From Methylobacterium frigidaeris (GTDB taxonomy: Bacteria > Pseudomonadota > Alphaproteobacteria > Rhizobiales > Beijerinckiaceae), in the NCBI RefSeq assembly GCF_022179185.1, contig NZ_BPQJ01000004.1, forward strand, positions 186,001 through 250,000: a stretch of DNA of 64,000 nucleotides. Direction: 5' to 3'. Below the pieces are notes generated by a model that had not been told where the DNA came from, searched no databases, and worked only from the letters and a program-made list of their open reading frames with translations. A program made the translations under genes and the position numbers. Shown piece by piece: positions 8,854-16,998 of the stretch. Position 1 is the first letter of the stretch. The number at the start of each line of letters is the position of its first letter.

Positions 8854-10143
8854 TTAGTTCCTGGAATGGGGCGAACGGGCGGCGTCTTCGCGGGTTCCGC
8901 CGGCGGTCGCGAGGGCCAGGGCGCACAGGCGCGCCTTCGCGGCCGCATCGGTCGGGCAGCCCTCCGCGAGCCAGGCCCGGCGCGCTGCCGCCAGGCCCCG
9001 GCCGAGGTTGCGGCCGGGCGGGGCGCCCGCCGCCACCAGTTCCGCCCCGGTGACCGGCAGAACCGGCACCGGATCGGCGCCGGCGGCGAAGCGGGCGAGC
9101 GCGTCGGCGGCGTCCGGCGTCAGCACCGGCCGCGGCTCGCCCGTCAGTACCAGGGCGGCATCGGAGACCGCCCCCGCGCCGTGCACGGCCACCAGACGCC
9201 GCACATCCGGGGGAGTCAGGGGATCGAGCGCCCCGTGCAGGGCGGCCTCGGCTCCCGCATAGGCTGAGAGCCGCGCATGCTCGGCCTTCGACAGGCGCAA
9301 GGTGTCCTGCAGGCGCTCCGCATCGGCACCGGAGCGGACCGCCAGGGCGGCGAGGCGGCGCACGGGATCGGCTTCGGTCTCCGCACCGGCGAGGCGGGCG
9401 AGGCGGCCGAGATCGCCGGCCCCGCCGATCAGGCGCTGCAGCAGCCCGGTCTGGGACAGTACGGCGGTGACGGCGGGCGCCCCCGGGGCGACGAGGAGCC
9501 TCAGGAGTTCCCCCCGCACCCGCTCGCGGGAGAGCAGCGCCAGCCCGTCCCGCGCCTCGATCGCGGCGGACACCCCCTCCGGATCGGGGGCGCCGGCGCC
9601 GTAGCGGGCGTGGAAGCGGAAGAAGCGCAACACCCGCAGGTAATCCTCGCGGATGCGCTGGCGCGCCTCGCCGATGAAGCGCACCCGGGCCTCCGCGAGG
9701 TCGGCCAAGCCCCCGACCGTATCGTGCACGCGGCCCGCCGGGTCGACCGAGAGGGCGTTGACGGTGAAATCGCGCCGAGCCGCGTCGCGGGAAAAGTCGC
9801 GGCCGAAGCGCACCACGGCATGGCGCCCGTCGGTCTCGATGTCCTCGCGCAGGGTCGTCACCTCGAACGGCTCGCCCTCCACCACCACCGTGACGGTGCC
9901 GTGCGCGATGCCGGTCGGCACCGGCTTCAGGCCCGCCGCGCGCGCGCGCGCCACCACCGCCTCGGGCAGCAAGGTGGTGGCGAGGTCGATATCGGCGACC
10001 GGGCGGCCCAGCAGCGCGTCGCGCACCGCGCCGCCGACGAGGCGGGTCTCCTCGGCCGGAGCGTCGAGGGCGGCGAGCACGCGGGCGAGACGCGGCTGCG
10101 CCAGCACCGCCCGCAGGGCGGCCTCGTCGAGGGGACGGTTCAC
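8854..10143 (-). CDS. cca: CCA tRNA nucleotidyltransferase
   Basis: This 429-residue enzyme adds or repairs the 3'-CCA end of tRNAs. It is a class II nucleotidyltransferase: LVGGAVRDALLGR and the metal-binding DIDLAT block, then RRDFTVNAL, and EDYLRVLRFFRFHARYG for nucleotide selection. An alpha-helical tail follows, without an HD domain. The GTG start at 10143 overlaps the stop of the upstream DUF6111 gene (GTGA), indicating translational coupling. It is the last gene of the DUF1285-NUDIX-DUF6111-cca operon. The open frame runs further upstream but only as a shadow of the neighbour genes. Confidence 0.92.
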   Translation of the reverse strand: MNRPLDEAALRAVLAQPRLARVLAALDAPAEETRLVGGAVRDALLGRPVADIDLATTLLPEAVVARARAAGLKPVPTGIAHGTVTVVVEGEPFEVTTLREDIETDGRHAVVRFGRDFSRDAARRDFTVNALSVDPAGRVHDTVGGLADLAEARVRFIGEARQRIREDYLRVLRFFRFHARYGAGAPDPEGVSAAIEARDGLALLSRERVRGELLRLLVAPGAPAVTAVLSQTGLLQRLIGGAGDLGRLARLAGAETEADPVRRLAALAVRSGADAERLQDTLRLSKAEHARLSAYAGAEAALHGALDPLTPPDVRRLVAVHGAGAVSDAALVLTGEPRPVLTPDAADALARFAAGADPVPVLPVTGAELVAAGAPPGRNLGRGLAAARRAWLAEGCPTDAAAKARLCALALATAGGTREDAARSPHSRN

Positions 10144-10397
10144 CGGAACTGCCCGGGCACCACCCGGCCGTTCTCGATGTGGGTCGGCACGAAGCCGTCC
10201 CGGTGCCGCTCCGAGGTGAGCGCCACCACCACGAAGGAGGCGATGACCAGGGCGGCGCCCGCGATGGCGAGCCGCGCGGCGTGGTCGCTCCAGTGAATCC
10301 AGCGCAGCGGGCTGCGCTGGCGCAGGACCAGCCACACCGCGAAGACCGCGAAGGGGAGCAGGAACAGCAGGACGTCGTCGATCAGCGCGCGGGCCAT
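10140..10397 (-). CDS. DUF6111-type small membrane protein
   Basis: An 85-residue protein with two predicted membrane helices (around VLLFLLPFAVFAVWLVL and IAGAALVIASFVVVAL) and a polar C-terminus ending GRVVPGQFR. Position and pattern match the DUF6111 proteins that sit between the CoA pyrophosphatase and cca genes in many Hyphomicrobiales. It starts 6 nt after the NUDIX gene and overlaps cca by 4 nt. Function is unknown. Confidence 0.75.
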   Translation of the reverse strand: MARALIDDVLLFLLPFAVFAVWLVLRQRSPLRWIHWSDHAARLAIAGAALVIASFVVVALTSERHRDGFVPTHIENGRVVPGQFR

Positions 10398-10403
10398 CAG
10401 ATC

Positions 10404-11063
10404 TCACTCGTCCGCGTCGCGGAGCCGGTCGTAGAGGTTGCGCACGATGCCGGCGGTCACCCCCCAGATGTAGCGCTCGCCGAAGGGGATCGCGTAGTAG
10501 CGGCGCTGGCGCCCGCGCCATTCCCGGCTGTGCAGGGCGTGGTTGGCGACGTTCATCAGGAAGTCGAGCGGCACCTCGAACGCCTCCGCCACCTCGTGCG
10601 GGTTGAGGCTGAGCCCTGCGTCCGGCGCCACCAGCCCGACCACCGGCGTCACCAGGAAGCCGGTGCCGGACAGGTAGGGATCGAGGTAGCCGAGCGGCGT
10701 CACCGCCGCCGGGTCGAGGCCGATCTCCTCGTTGGCCTCCCGCAGGGCTGCCGCGAGCGGCGAGGGATCGCCGGGATCGATCTTGCCGCCCGGGAAGGCG
10801 ATCTGGCCCGAATGGTCGCGCAGGTGCGAGGCCCGCAGGGTGAACAGCACCGAGACGCCGTCGTCGCGCGGCACCACCGGCACCAGCACCGCGGCGAGCC
10901 GGGGCGGGCGAGACAGGGCGGCCTCCAGCACGTCGGGCTCGAGGTCGTGGTCGCCCCTCGGGTTCGAGGTCGAATCGTGCGGGCCCGGCGGCTCGGGCCG
11001 CAGGCGGTCGCGGGCGCGGGTCAGGAAGGCGTCGAGAGCCGTCGGAGCGGCGAGATCGGTCAC
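10404..11063 (-). CDS. CoA pyrophosphatase-like NUDIX hydrolase
   Basis: A 219-residue NUDIX hydrolase. The NUDIX box is intact (GG-KID at its start, then REANEEIGL), and the CoA-pyrophosphatase pattern HSGQIAFPGGK precedes it. It likely hydrolyses CoA or related nucleoside diphosphate derivatives. The GTG at 11063 overlaps the DUF1285 stop (GTGA); a 30-codon upstream extension in the same frame only shadows that gene. It is second of four genes in the operon that ends with cca. Confidence 0.86.
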   Translation of the reverse strand: MTDLAAPTALDAFLTRARDRLRPEPPGPHDSTSNPRGDHDLEPDVLEAALSRPPRLAAVLVPVVPRDDGVSVLFTLRASHLRDHSGQIAFPGGKIDPGDPSPLAAALREANEEIGLDPAAVTPLGYLDPYLSGTGFLVTPVVGLVAPDAGLSLNPHEVAEAFEVPLDFLMNVANHALHSREWRGRQRRYYAIPFGERYIWGVTAGIVRNLYDRLRDADE

Positions 11064-11659
11064 GACAGCTCGGCCGCCCGGGCAATGCGATGGAAGCGCC
11101 CGCCGGCGGCGAGGCCGAACCAGCTCTCGCCCGCCTCCTCGCGCTCCTCGCACAGCTCCACGAGGTCGTAGGTCAGCGCCCGGGTGAGGCGGGCCCAGAG
11201 GCCGTGGCGCACGGCGACGTAGGGCTTGAACCCGCCCTCCGGATCGCGCTCGACGCGCAGCGGGTGAGCCTCGTCGAAGGGGACCACGTCGTCGAGGTTG
11301 GTGCGGAAGGCGATGGCCCTCTCGTCGCCCTCGCCCTCCACCGCCATCTCGACCGCCAGGAAGGCCGCGTCCTCGACCTCGATCCCGACCCGCTCCACCG
11401 GCGTCACCAGCACGGTGCGCCCGTCGGGGTCGCGGCGGAGGATGGTGGAGAAGAGCTTGACCAGGGCCGGCCGGGTGATCGGGCTGCCGTTATAGTGCCA
11501 GGTCCCGTCCGCGGCGATGCGCATCGGGATCTCGCCGCAATAATCCGGGTTCCAGCGCTCGACCGGCGGCGGCCCGCGCCGCGTGCCCTCCGCGCCCAGA
11601 GCCGCGGTCAGTCGTTCGAGGACCCCGCCGGGCGGGGCGCCGTTCGGATCGTGCGTCAT
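11060..11659 (-). CDS. DUF1285 domain protein
   Basis: A 199-residue protein matching DUF1285: GEIPMRIAADGTWHYNGSPI near residue 45 and a C-terminal half with VAVRHGLWARLTRALTYDLVEL. It has no signal peptide or membrane helix. It is the promoter-proximal gene of the operon with the NUDIX hydrolase, DUF6111 and cca, with 4-nt overlaps at two of the three junctions. The biochemical role of the family is not established. Confidence 0.82.
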   Translation of the reverse strand: MTHDPNGAPPGGVLERLTAALGAEGTRRGPPPVERWNPDYCGEIPMRIAADGTWHYNGSPITRPALVKLFSTILRRDPDGRTVLVTPVERVGIEVEDAAFLAVEMAVEGEGDERAIAFRTNLDDVVPFDEAHPLRVERDPEGGFKPYVAVRHGLWARLTRALTYDLVELCEEREEAGESWFGLAAGGRFHRIARAAELS

Positions 11660-11762
11660 GCGGCTCTACATAGCGGATCGGGGCGGGTTGTGCAGGCGTC
11701 GTCGTGGCGGGTCGCCGCCGGGATCGGCATGCGGCGACGGCGCTCGCGGCGATCATCGGTCT

Positions 11763-11776
11763 GATGACGCGTCATC
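11763..11776. promoter_or_regulatory. Perfect palindrome in divergent intergenic region
   Basis: GATGACGCGTCATC is a 14-nt perfect palindrome between the divergently transcribed DUF1285 operon and the TadG-like gene. The 100 bases to its right become AT-rich, as expected for a promoter zone. It could be an operator; no cognate regulator can be named. Confidence 0.3.
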
Positions 11777-11906
11777 GCCCTTGCTCCGACGGTGATCGAC
11801 AACGCGTGTTTGCTCAGCATCTGCCGCAGATGGAGATGGCATAAGGCGACGTTGAGAAATTAATCTGACTTAGGGTAATTTTAAGACATGATCGGATAAC
11901 AATATT

Positions 11907-13391
11907 TTGTTTGTGAGGGTCGGCTTGAAAAAATCTCGCCAAAACGTGCTGAGCAGTTTTGCGGCAGACAGGAGCGGTGGCCTCGCGCTGATCCTCGCGC
12001 TTGTTCTCCCGATCGTGCTCGGCTTCGTGGGGGTCGGGGTCGATTACGCGACCTGGCTGGTGCGCAAGCAGAGGCTCCAGAACATTGCCGACGCGACGGC
12101 TCTCGCCGTCGTCTCCGACATGCAGGTCGGCGGCTACGACAGGGGCCGGGCGCAAGCCGTGGCGGAGAGCCAGGTACGCAGCCTCGCGGGGACCGCGCTC
12201 GGTTCCGATCCGATCACGGTCACGACCGAGCCGGTCTATCGCCGGCAGAACGGGAACGATCCCTTCGCGCCGGTGGTGGTCAACGGCGGCGACCAGGCGC
12301 CCACGGGCGTGAGGACGACCCTGTCGCAGCGCAAACGCGCAATCATGACCAAGCTCGTGACGCCGCACCTGACCGACATCCTCGTCCAGGCGACCGCCGA
12401 GATCGTCGGCACGTCCCGGGTCTGCGTCGTGGCGCTCGACGGGCGGTCGGCGGACGCCATCGCCCTGCGCAACGATTCCCGGGTTTCGGCGACCAACTGC
12501 TCCGTCTACGCGATGTCCGATTCCAGTGCGGCGATCAACGCGCGCGACACGTCGCAGCTCTCCGCGATGACGTCGTGCACGGTCGGCGGCTATGCCGGTC
12601 CGTCGCAGCGCTACCAGCCCGTGCCGATCACCGGCTGCCCGGCCATCAAGGACCCGCTCGCGGGACGCGCCGCCCCGCCGGTGGGGGGCTGTACGTATAC
12701 TAACAAGCTGGTGGGGAATTGGAGCGAAGTTCTCAATCCTGGAACTTATTGCGGCGGTCTTGTTCTTACGTCAGGCGCTGTAGTCAAGCTGAATCCTGGG
12801 ATCTATGTCATGAAGGACGGTCCTTTCGTGGTCGGAACGGACATTTTGAAGCAGGGGAAAGGGCACAAGCATGATCACGCTTCGTGTCTTTGCTATCATA
12901 ACGACGTTTCTTTGCATGACAAAGAGATGATGCACTGCCCCGCCGCGCCATCATCACTGCCGGCGGCTTCGCTGAGCGGTGACGGCGTGGGCTTCTACTT
13001 CACTGGAACGGTCCCGCCTGAATACGACGGCATCCCCCGCCCGCTGCAATTCATGCCGCGTTCGAACGTGTCGCTCAGCGCGCCGACGGGCGACGTCATG
13101 GCGGGCCTGCTGTTCTTCGAGGACCGCGCCGCCCCGGTGGACCGGGTGTTCGAGGTCATGAGCGACAATGCGCGCCGTCTCGTCGGCACGATCTACATGC
13201 CGCAGGGCACCTTCCTGGTCTCTGCCAATCAGGTCGTCGCCGACCAGTCGGAATACACCGCCATCGTCACGCGGAAGCTGGCGCTGTCGCAGGCGCCGCG
13301 TCTCGTCGTCAACGCGAATTACAGCGCCACCAAGGTGCCGGTGCCTCAGGGGCTCGGCCCCACGAGCACCCGCCCGTCGCTCACCCATTGA
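11907..13391 (+). CDS. TadG-like Flp pilus assembly/secreted protein with His/Cys-rich insert
   Basis: A protein of about 494 residues. Its N-terminus is TadE/TadG-like: basic start, FAADRSGGLALILALVLPIV with the membrane helix, then VDYATWLVRKQRLQNIADATALA. The C-terminal half has the usual TadG pattern LNPGTYCGGLVLTSGA, LNPGIYVMKDGPF and GVGFYFTG. Between the last two blocks lies an extra segment with HKHDHASCLCYH and KEMMHC. The DNA there (about 12690-12935) is clearly less GC-rich than its surroundings. The start is uncertain: TTG 11907, GTG 11913 or TTG 11925, the last with GAGGG upstream. No other tad gene is nearby. Confidence 0.75.
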   Translation: MFVRVGLKKSRQNVLSSFAADRSGGLALILALVLPIVLGFVGVGVDYATWLVRKQRLQNIADATALAVVSDMQVGGYDRGRAQAVAESQVRSLAGTALGSDPITVTTEPVYRRQNGNDPFAPVVVNGGDQAPTGVRTTLSQRKRAIMTKLVTPHLTDILVQATAEIVGTSRVCVVALDGRSADAIALRNDSRVSATNCSVYAMSDSSAAINARDTSQLSAMTSCTVGGYAGPSQRYQPVPITGCPAIKDPLAGRAAPPVGGCTYTNKLVGNWSEVLNPGTYCGGLVLTSGAVVKLNPGIYVMKDGPFVVGTDILKQGKGHKHDHASCLCYHNDVSLHDKEMMHCPAAPSSLPAASLSGDGVGFYFTGTVPPEYDGIPRPLQFMPRSNVSLSAPTGDVMAGLLFFEDRAAPVDRVFEVMSDNARRLVGTIYMPQGTFLVSANQVVADQSEYTAIVTRKLALSQAPRLVVNANYSATKVPVPQGLGPTSTRPSLTH

Positions 13392-13412
13392 TCTCCGGCG
13401 GGGCCGGCCGCG

Positions 13413-13844
13413 TCAGGCCGCGCCCACCTCCGGCCGGCGGCGCAGGATCTTCCACACCCCGGTGGCGGTGGCGACGATGCGCCCGTCGCACCGCGCGTCG
13501 CCGCGCAGGAAGACCAGGCTGCTGGTGCGCTGCACCACCTCGGGCGTCATCGTGATCGTCTCGCCGATCCGTCCGGCCGAGACGAACTGCATCTCGAACT
13601 GCACCGTGACGCAATTCGCCCCGCCAGCGGCCCGCATGGCGGAAAAGCCGAGCGCCCGGTCGGCGAAGGTCATCATCATGCCGCCCTGCACCACGCCGAT
13701 CAGGTTGGCGTGCTTGGGCTCGGCCCGGAAGGCGAAGCTCACCGCCTCGCCCTCCTCGCGCAGCAGGACCGGGCCGACCAGGGAGAGGAAGCCAGGATCG
13801 TCGAAGGGGCGCCAGCCGGCCGGATCGGAATCGGGGGTGGTCAT
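13413..13844 (-). CDS. PaaI-family hotdog thioesterase
   Basis: A 143-residue hotdog-fold acyl-CoA thioesterase of the PaaI/YdiI type. The motif IGVVQGGMMMTFADRALG contains the HGG-like catalytic turn in the form VQGGM, and QFEMQFVSAGRIGETI follows. The ATG at 13844 is chosen because upstream codons in the open frame are Arg/Pro-rich and overlap the promoter of the divergent gene. The substrate is probably an acyl-CoA. It is divergent from a second, distinct hotdog thioesterase. Confidence 0.78.
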   Translation of the reverse strand: MTTPDSDPAGWRPFDDPGFLSLVGPVLLREEGEAVSFAFRAEPKHANLIGVVQGGMMMTFADRALGFSAMRAAGGANCVTVQFEMQFVSAGRIGETITMTPEVVQRTSSLVFLRGDARCDGRIVATATGVWKILRRRPEVGAA

Positions 13845-13936
13845 CGAGGGTCTCGGAGGGTGAGAGCGCTGGACAGCGCGGCCGCGGCCGTGCCTCAACG
13901 TCCCTACAAGACAATCGAGGGGGAGGCCCAGCGCCC

Positions 13937-14410
13937 GTGACGGACCAGACACACGAGGCGCGCCTGCGCGCCCAGCCCGAGGCGATCCAGGCGCGCGTGC
14001 GCGCCAGCTTCGACAAGCAGGGCCTGATGCGCACCCTCGGAGCCTCCCTCGCCGCGGTGTCGCCCGGCGCGGTCGAGATCGCCCTGACCCCCGGGCCGGC
14101 GGTGTCGCAGCAGCACGGCTTCGTCCATGCGGGGGCGGTGAGCGCCATCGCCGACAGCGCGGCGGGCTACGCGGCCCTGACCCTGATGCCGCCCGGCGCC
14201 GGGGTGCTAACGGCGGAATTCAAGATCAACCTGCTGGCCCCCGCCGCCGGCCGCCGCATCGTCGCCCGGGGGCAGGTGGTCAAGGCCGGCCGCACCCTGA
14301 CCCTCGCCCAGGCCGAGGTCTTCGCCGAGACGGAAGCGGGCGAGAAGCTGGTCGCGCTCCTCACCGCCACCTTGATGACGGTGCAGGGGCGGGAGGGCGT
14401 CGGCGATTGA
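13937..14410 (+). CDS. PaaI-family hotdog thioesterase (second)
   Basis: A 157-residue hotdog protein with QQHGFVHAGAVSAIADSAAGY (HxGxxxxxxD-type active turn) and EFKINLLAPAAGRRI, typical of PaaI phenylacetyl-CoA-type thioesterases. The start is GTG at 13937. It lies 92 nt from the divergent thioesterase at 13413-13844 and is only distantly similar to it, so the pair is not a fresh duplication. It probably hydrolyses medium-chain or aryl acyl-CoA. Confidence 0.8.
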   Translation: MTDQTHEARLRAQPEAIQARVRASFDKQGLMRTLGASLAAVSPGAVEIALTPGPAVSQQHGFVHAGAVSAIADSAAGYAALTLMPPGAGVLTAEFKINLLAPAAGRRIVARGQVVKAGRTLTLAQAEVFAETEAGEKLVALLTATLMTVQGREGVGD

Positions 14411-14474
14411 GGATGGGACTGCCGCCCGCCTCTCCCCCAACGGTCTCCGGATGGATTGGCCGGCGACTGTCGTC

Positions 14475-14801
14475 TCACTCGCCGATGGATGCGGCGTCGC
14501 GAAGATACGTCGAGTATCGCTGGGTCTTCGCGTAGGCGTGCGCCACTTCGATCGGGATGCGCGCCTCGCGATACCAGGGCAGGTGACGCGACGTGAATCT
14601 TCCGCCCGCCCGAACCGCGCGCCAGATATTTGAATGCTGGAAATGATCCTTGTTGTAGAGTGCGAAAGTGGTATCGAGTATCGCATCATAAACGGGATCG
14701 CCTCCTGAGAGAGGAGGCAATTGATGATGCCAAAACTGGTCCTCGTGTTCCCAGATTTTCACCATGCTCCCGCCGGAGTAGATCAGGTCTTCGCGCAACA
14801 A
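14475..14801 (-). CDS. Hypothetical protein, Trp/His-rich
   Basis: An open frame of up to 108 residues (TTG start at 14801; an ATG at 14765 gives 96). It is rich in Trp, His and Tyr (KIWEHEDQFWHHQLPPL, NKDHFQHSNIW, TSRHLPWYREARIP). This composition is not that of a random high-GC frame and its DNA is less GC-rich than its neighbours. No family is recognised. It stands alone between the thioesterase and cytochrome c genes. Confidence 0.5.
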   Translation of the reverse strand: MLREDLIYSGGSMVKIWEHEDQFWHHQLPPLSGGDPVYDAILDTTFALYNKDHFQHSNIWRAVRAGGRFTSRHLPWYREARIPIEVAHAYAKTQRYSTYLRDAASIGE

Positions 14802-14952
14802 ATGGCGATCGCCGATCTCCAGGGCGAAGCCCGCCTTCCCGACCCTGCGACTGTTATAACTTAATCCAGCGCTGCGTCATGCGAGCATCACGACGGTCGA
14901 TTCCGTCGACGGGCCCGGGACCCCGGCGATGACCGCCGGGGTCCACCGTGCG

Positions 14953-15309
14953 TTACTTCTGGGTCTCGAGATAGGCGATCAGGTCCGACACCTTCTTGTC
15001 GTCCTTCATGCCGGCATAAATCATCTTGGTGCCCGGCACCTTGGCCTTCGGGTCGTGGATGTAGTCCCGGAAGGTGGACTCGTCCCAGGTCAGGCCGGAA
15101 TTCTTCATCGCCGCCGAATAGTTGTAGCCCTCGTGGGTGCCGGCCTTGCGGCCGATGACGCCCTTGAGATCCGGCCCGACGCCGTTCTTGCCGAAGGCGT
15201 GGCAGGCCTTGCAGGGGGCGAAGGCCTTCTCGCCGGCGGCCGCGTCCTGGGCCTGGGCGGCGAAGGGCAGGAGCGCCGCCAGGGCGGCACCGAGGATGAG
15301 CTGACGCAT
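14953..15309 (-). CDS. Class I cytochrome c (c2/c550-like)
   Basis: A 118-residue periplasmic cytochrome. The signal peptide ends in FAAQAQ, heme attaches at CKACH (about residues 33-37), and the likely sixth ligand is the Met in GTKMIYAG. KNGVGPDLKGVIGRK is typical of cytochrome c2. The ATG at 15309 has GGAGGG upstream. The frame stays open far beyond it as a shadow of the GlcD gene. It is divergent from the GlcD-type oxidase, for which it could serve as electron acceptor, though it more likely acts in general respiration. Confidence 0.9.
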   Translation of the reverse strand: MRQLILGAALAALLPFAAQAQDAAAGEKAFAPCKACHAFGKNGVGPDLKGVIGRKAGTHEGYNYSAAMKNSGLTWDESTFRDYIHDPKAKVPGTKMIYAGMKDDKKVSDLIAYLETQK

Positions 15310-15564
15310 GAGGTTCCCTCCAACGGACGTCGTTCGCGACGGGCCATCGGGATATGGCCCAGCCTGCAGTTTGGTACAGTTAAAAACGCCGACGGCTCGC
15401 GACGGGTCCCGTGCGGCGAAAAGAAGCTGTGCCGCGTCCCCGCGCAATCGGACCAAGGTGCGGGGGTGCCCCATGGATGGGCGCGCTTCCTCGCCTGAGG
15501 TAAGAGGGGGCATCCGCGGCCTTCGCCGGCCGAACGACATCCAAGAATGCCCGGAGGATACCCC

Positions 15565-16998
15565 ATGACGATCGCCTTCCCGACGCCGGACCCCGCGATC
15601 CTCGCCCGCCGCGACGCGATCGTGGACGGCCTGCGCGGCCTCGTCGCGCCGGAGGCCCTGGTGACCAGCGAGGACGAGCGCCGCGCCTTCGAGACCGACG
15701 GGCTCACCGCCTACCGCAAGATGCCGCTGGCCGTGGTTCTGCCCTCGACGACCCAGGAGGTCGCGGCCGTGATGCGCTACTGCCACGAGAACGGGGTGCG
15801 GGTGGTACCGCGCGGCGCCGGCACCTCGCTCGCCGGCGGCGCCATCGCGCAGGAGGATGCGGTGATCCTCGGCGTCGCCAAGATGAACCGGGTGCTCGAC
15901 GTCGATTTTTCGAACCGCACCGCCCGGGTCCAGGCCGGCATCACCAACCTCGCCATCAGCGCGGCGGTGGCCCACGAGGGCTTCTTCTACGCCCCCGACC
16001 CGTCGAGCCAGCTCGCCTGCACCATCGCGGGCAACATCGCGATGAATTCCGGCGGCGCCCATTGCCTGAAATACGGCGTCACCACCAACAACCTGATGGG
16101 CGTGACCCTGGTCATGATCGACGGCACGGTGGTCGAGATCGGCGGCGACCACCTCGATGCCGCCGGCTACGACCTGCTCGGCCTGGTCTGCGGCTCGGAA
16201 GGGCAGCTCGGCATCGTCACCGAGGCAACCGTCAGGATCCTGCGTGCCGCGGAAGGCGCGCGGCCGGCCCTGATGGGCTTCGGCACGGTCGAGGATGCGG
16301 GCGCCTGCACGGCGGCGATCATCGGCGCCGGCATCATCCCGGTGGCGATCGAGTACATGGACCGCGAGGCGATCACGATCTGCGAGGCCTTCGCCCATGC
16401 GGGCTACCCGCTCGACGCCGAGGCGATGCTGATCATCGAGGTCGAGGGCTGCCAGGAGGAATGCGACGCGATGCTCGCCCGCATCTGCGAGATCGCCAAG
16501 CCCTTCAACCCGACGAGCCTGAAGGTCTCGCAGTCCGAGGCCGAGAGCGCCGCGATCTGGAAGGGCCGCAAGTCGGCCTTCGGCGCCACGGGCCGCATCT
16601 CCGACTACATCTGCATGGACGGCACCATCCCGACCGGGCAATTGCCGCGCGTGCTGGAGCGCATCGGCGAGATCACCCAATCCTATGGTCTGCGCTGCGC
16701 CAACGTCTTCCACGCCGGCGACGGCAACCTGCACCCGTTGATCCTGTTCGACATCAACACGCCCGGCGAGATGGAGAAGGCGGAGGCCGCCGGCGAGGAG
16801 ATGCTGAAGCTCTGCGTCGAGGTCGGCGGCTGCCTCACCGGCGAGCACGGCGTCGGTATCGAGAAGCGCGACCTGATGACCGTCCAGTACAACCCGGAGG
16901 ATCTGCACCAGCAGATGCGGGTGCGGGCGGTGTTCGACCCGGCCTGGCTGATGAACCCGGCCAAGGTCTTCCCGCTCGAGGGCCGGATCGCCGCGTGA
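15565..16998 (+). CDS. glcD: Glycolate oxidase subunit GlcD-like FAD-linked oxidase
   Basis: A 477-residue FAD-linked oxidase of the GlcD type, oxidising glycolate or D-lactate. The FAD domain shows PRGAGTSLAGGAIA, GNIAMNSGGAHCLKYGVT and GSEGQLGIVTEATV. The C-terminal domain has VFHAGDGNLHPL and GEHGVGIEKRD. The ATG at 15565 follows GGAGG; an ATG 18 nt earlier lies before that site. In most bacteria glcE and glcF follow, but here a SWIM-domain gene overlaps by 4 nt, so the other subunits must be elsewhere or the enzyme works alone. Confidence 0.85.
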   Translation: MTIAFPTPDPAILARRDAIVDGLRGLVAPEALVTSEDERRAFETDGLTAYRKMPLAVVLPSTTQEVAAVMRYCHENGVRVVPRGAGTSLAGGAIAQEDAVILGVAKMNRVLDVDFSNRTARVQAGITNLAISAAVAHEGFFYAPDPSSQLACTIAGNIAMNSGGAHCLKYGVTTNNLMGVTLVMIDGTVVEIGGDHLDAAGYDLLGLVCGSEGQLGIVTEATVRILRAAEGARPALMGFGTVEDAGACTAAIIGAGIIPVAIEYMDREAITICEAFAHAGYPLDAEAMLIIEVEGCQEECDAMLARICEIAKPFNPTSLKVSQSEAESAAIWKGRKSAFGATGRISDYICMDGTIPTGQLPRVLERIGEITQSYGLRCANVFHAGDGNLHPLILFDINTPGEMEKAEAAGEEMLKLCVEVGGCLTGEHGVGIEKRDLMTVQYNPEDLHQQMRVRAVFDPAWLMNPAKVFPLEGRIAA

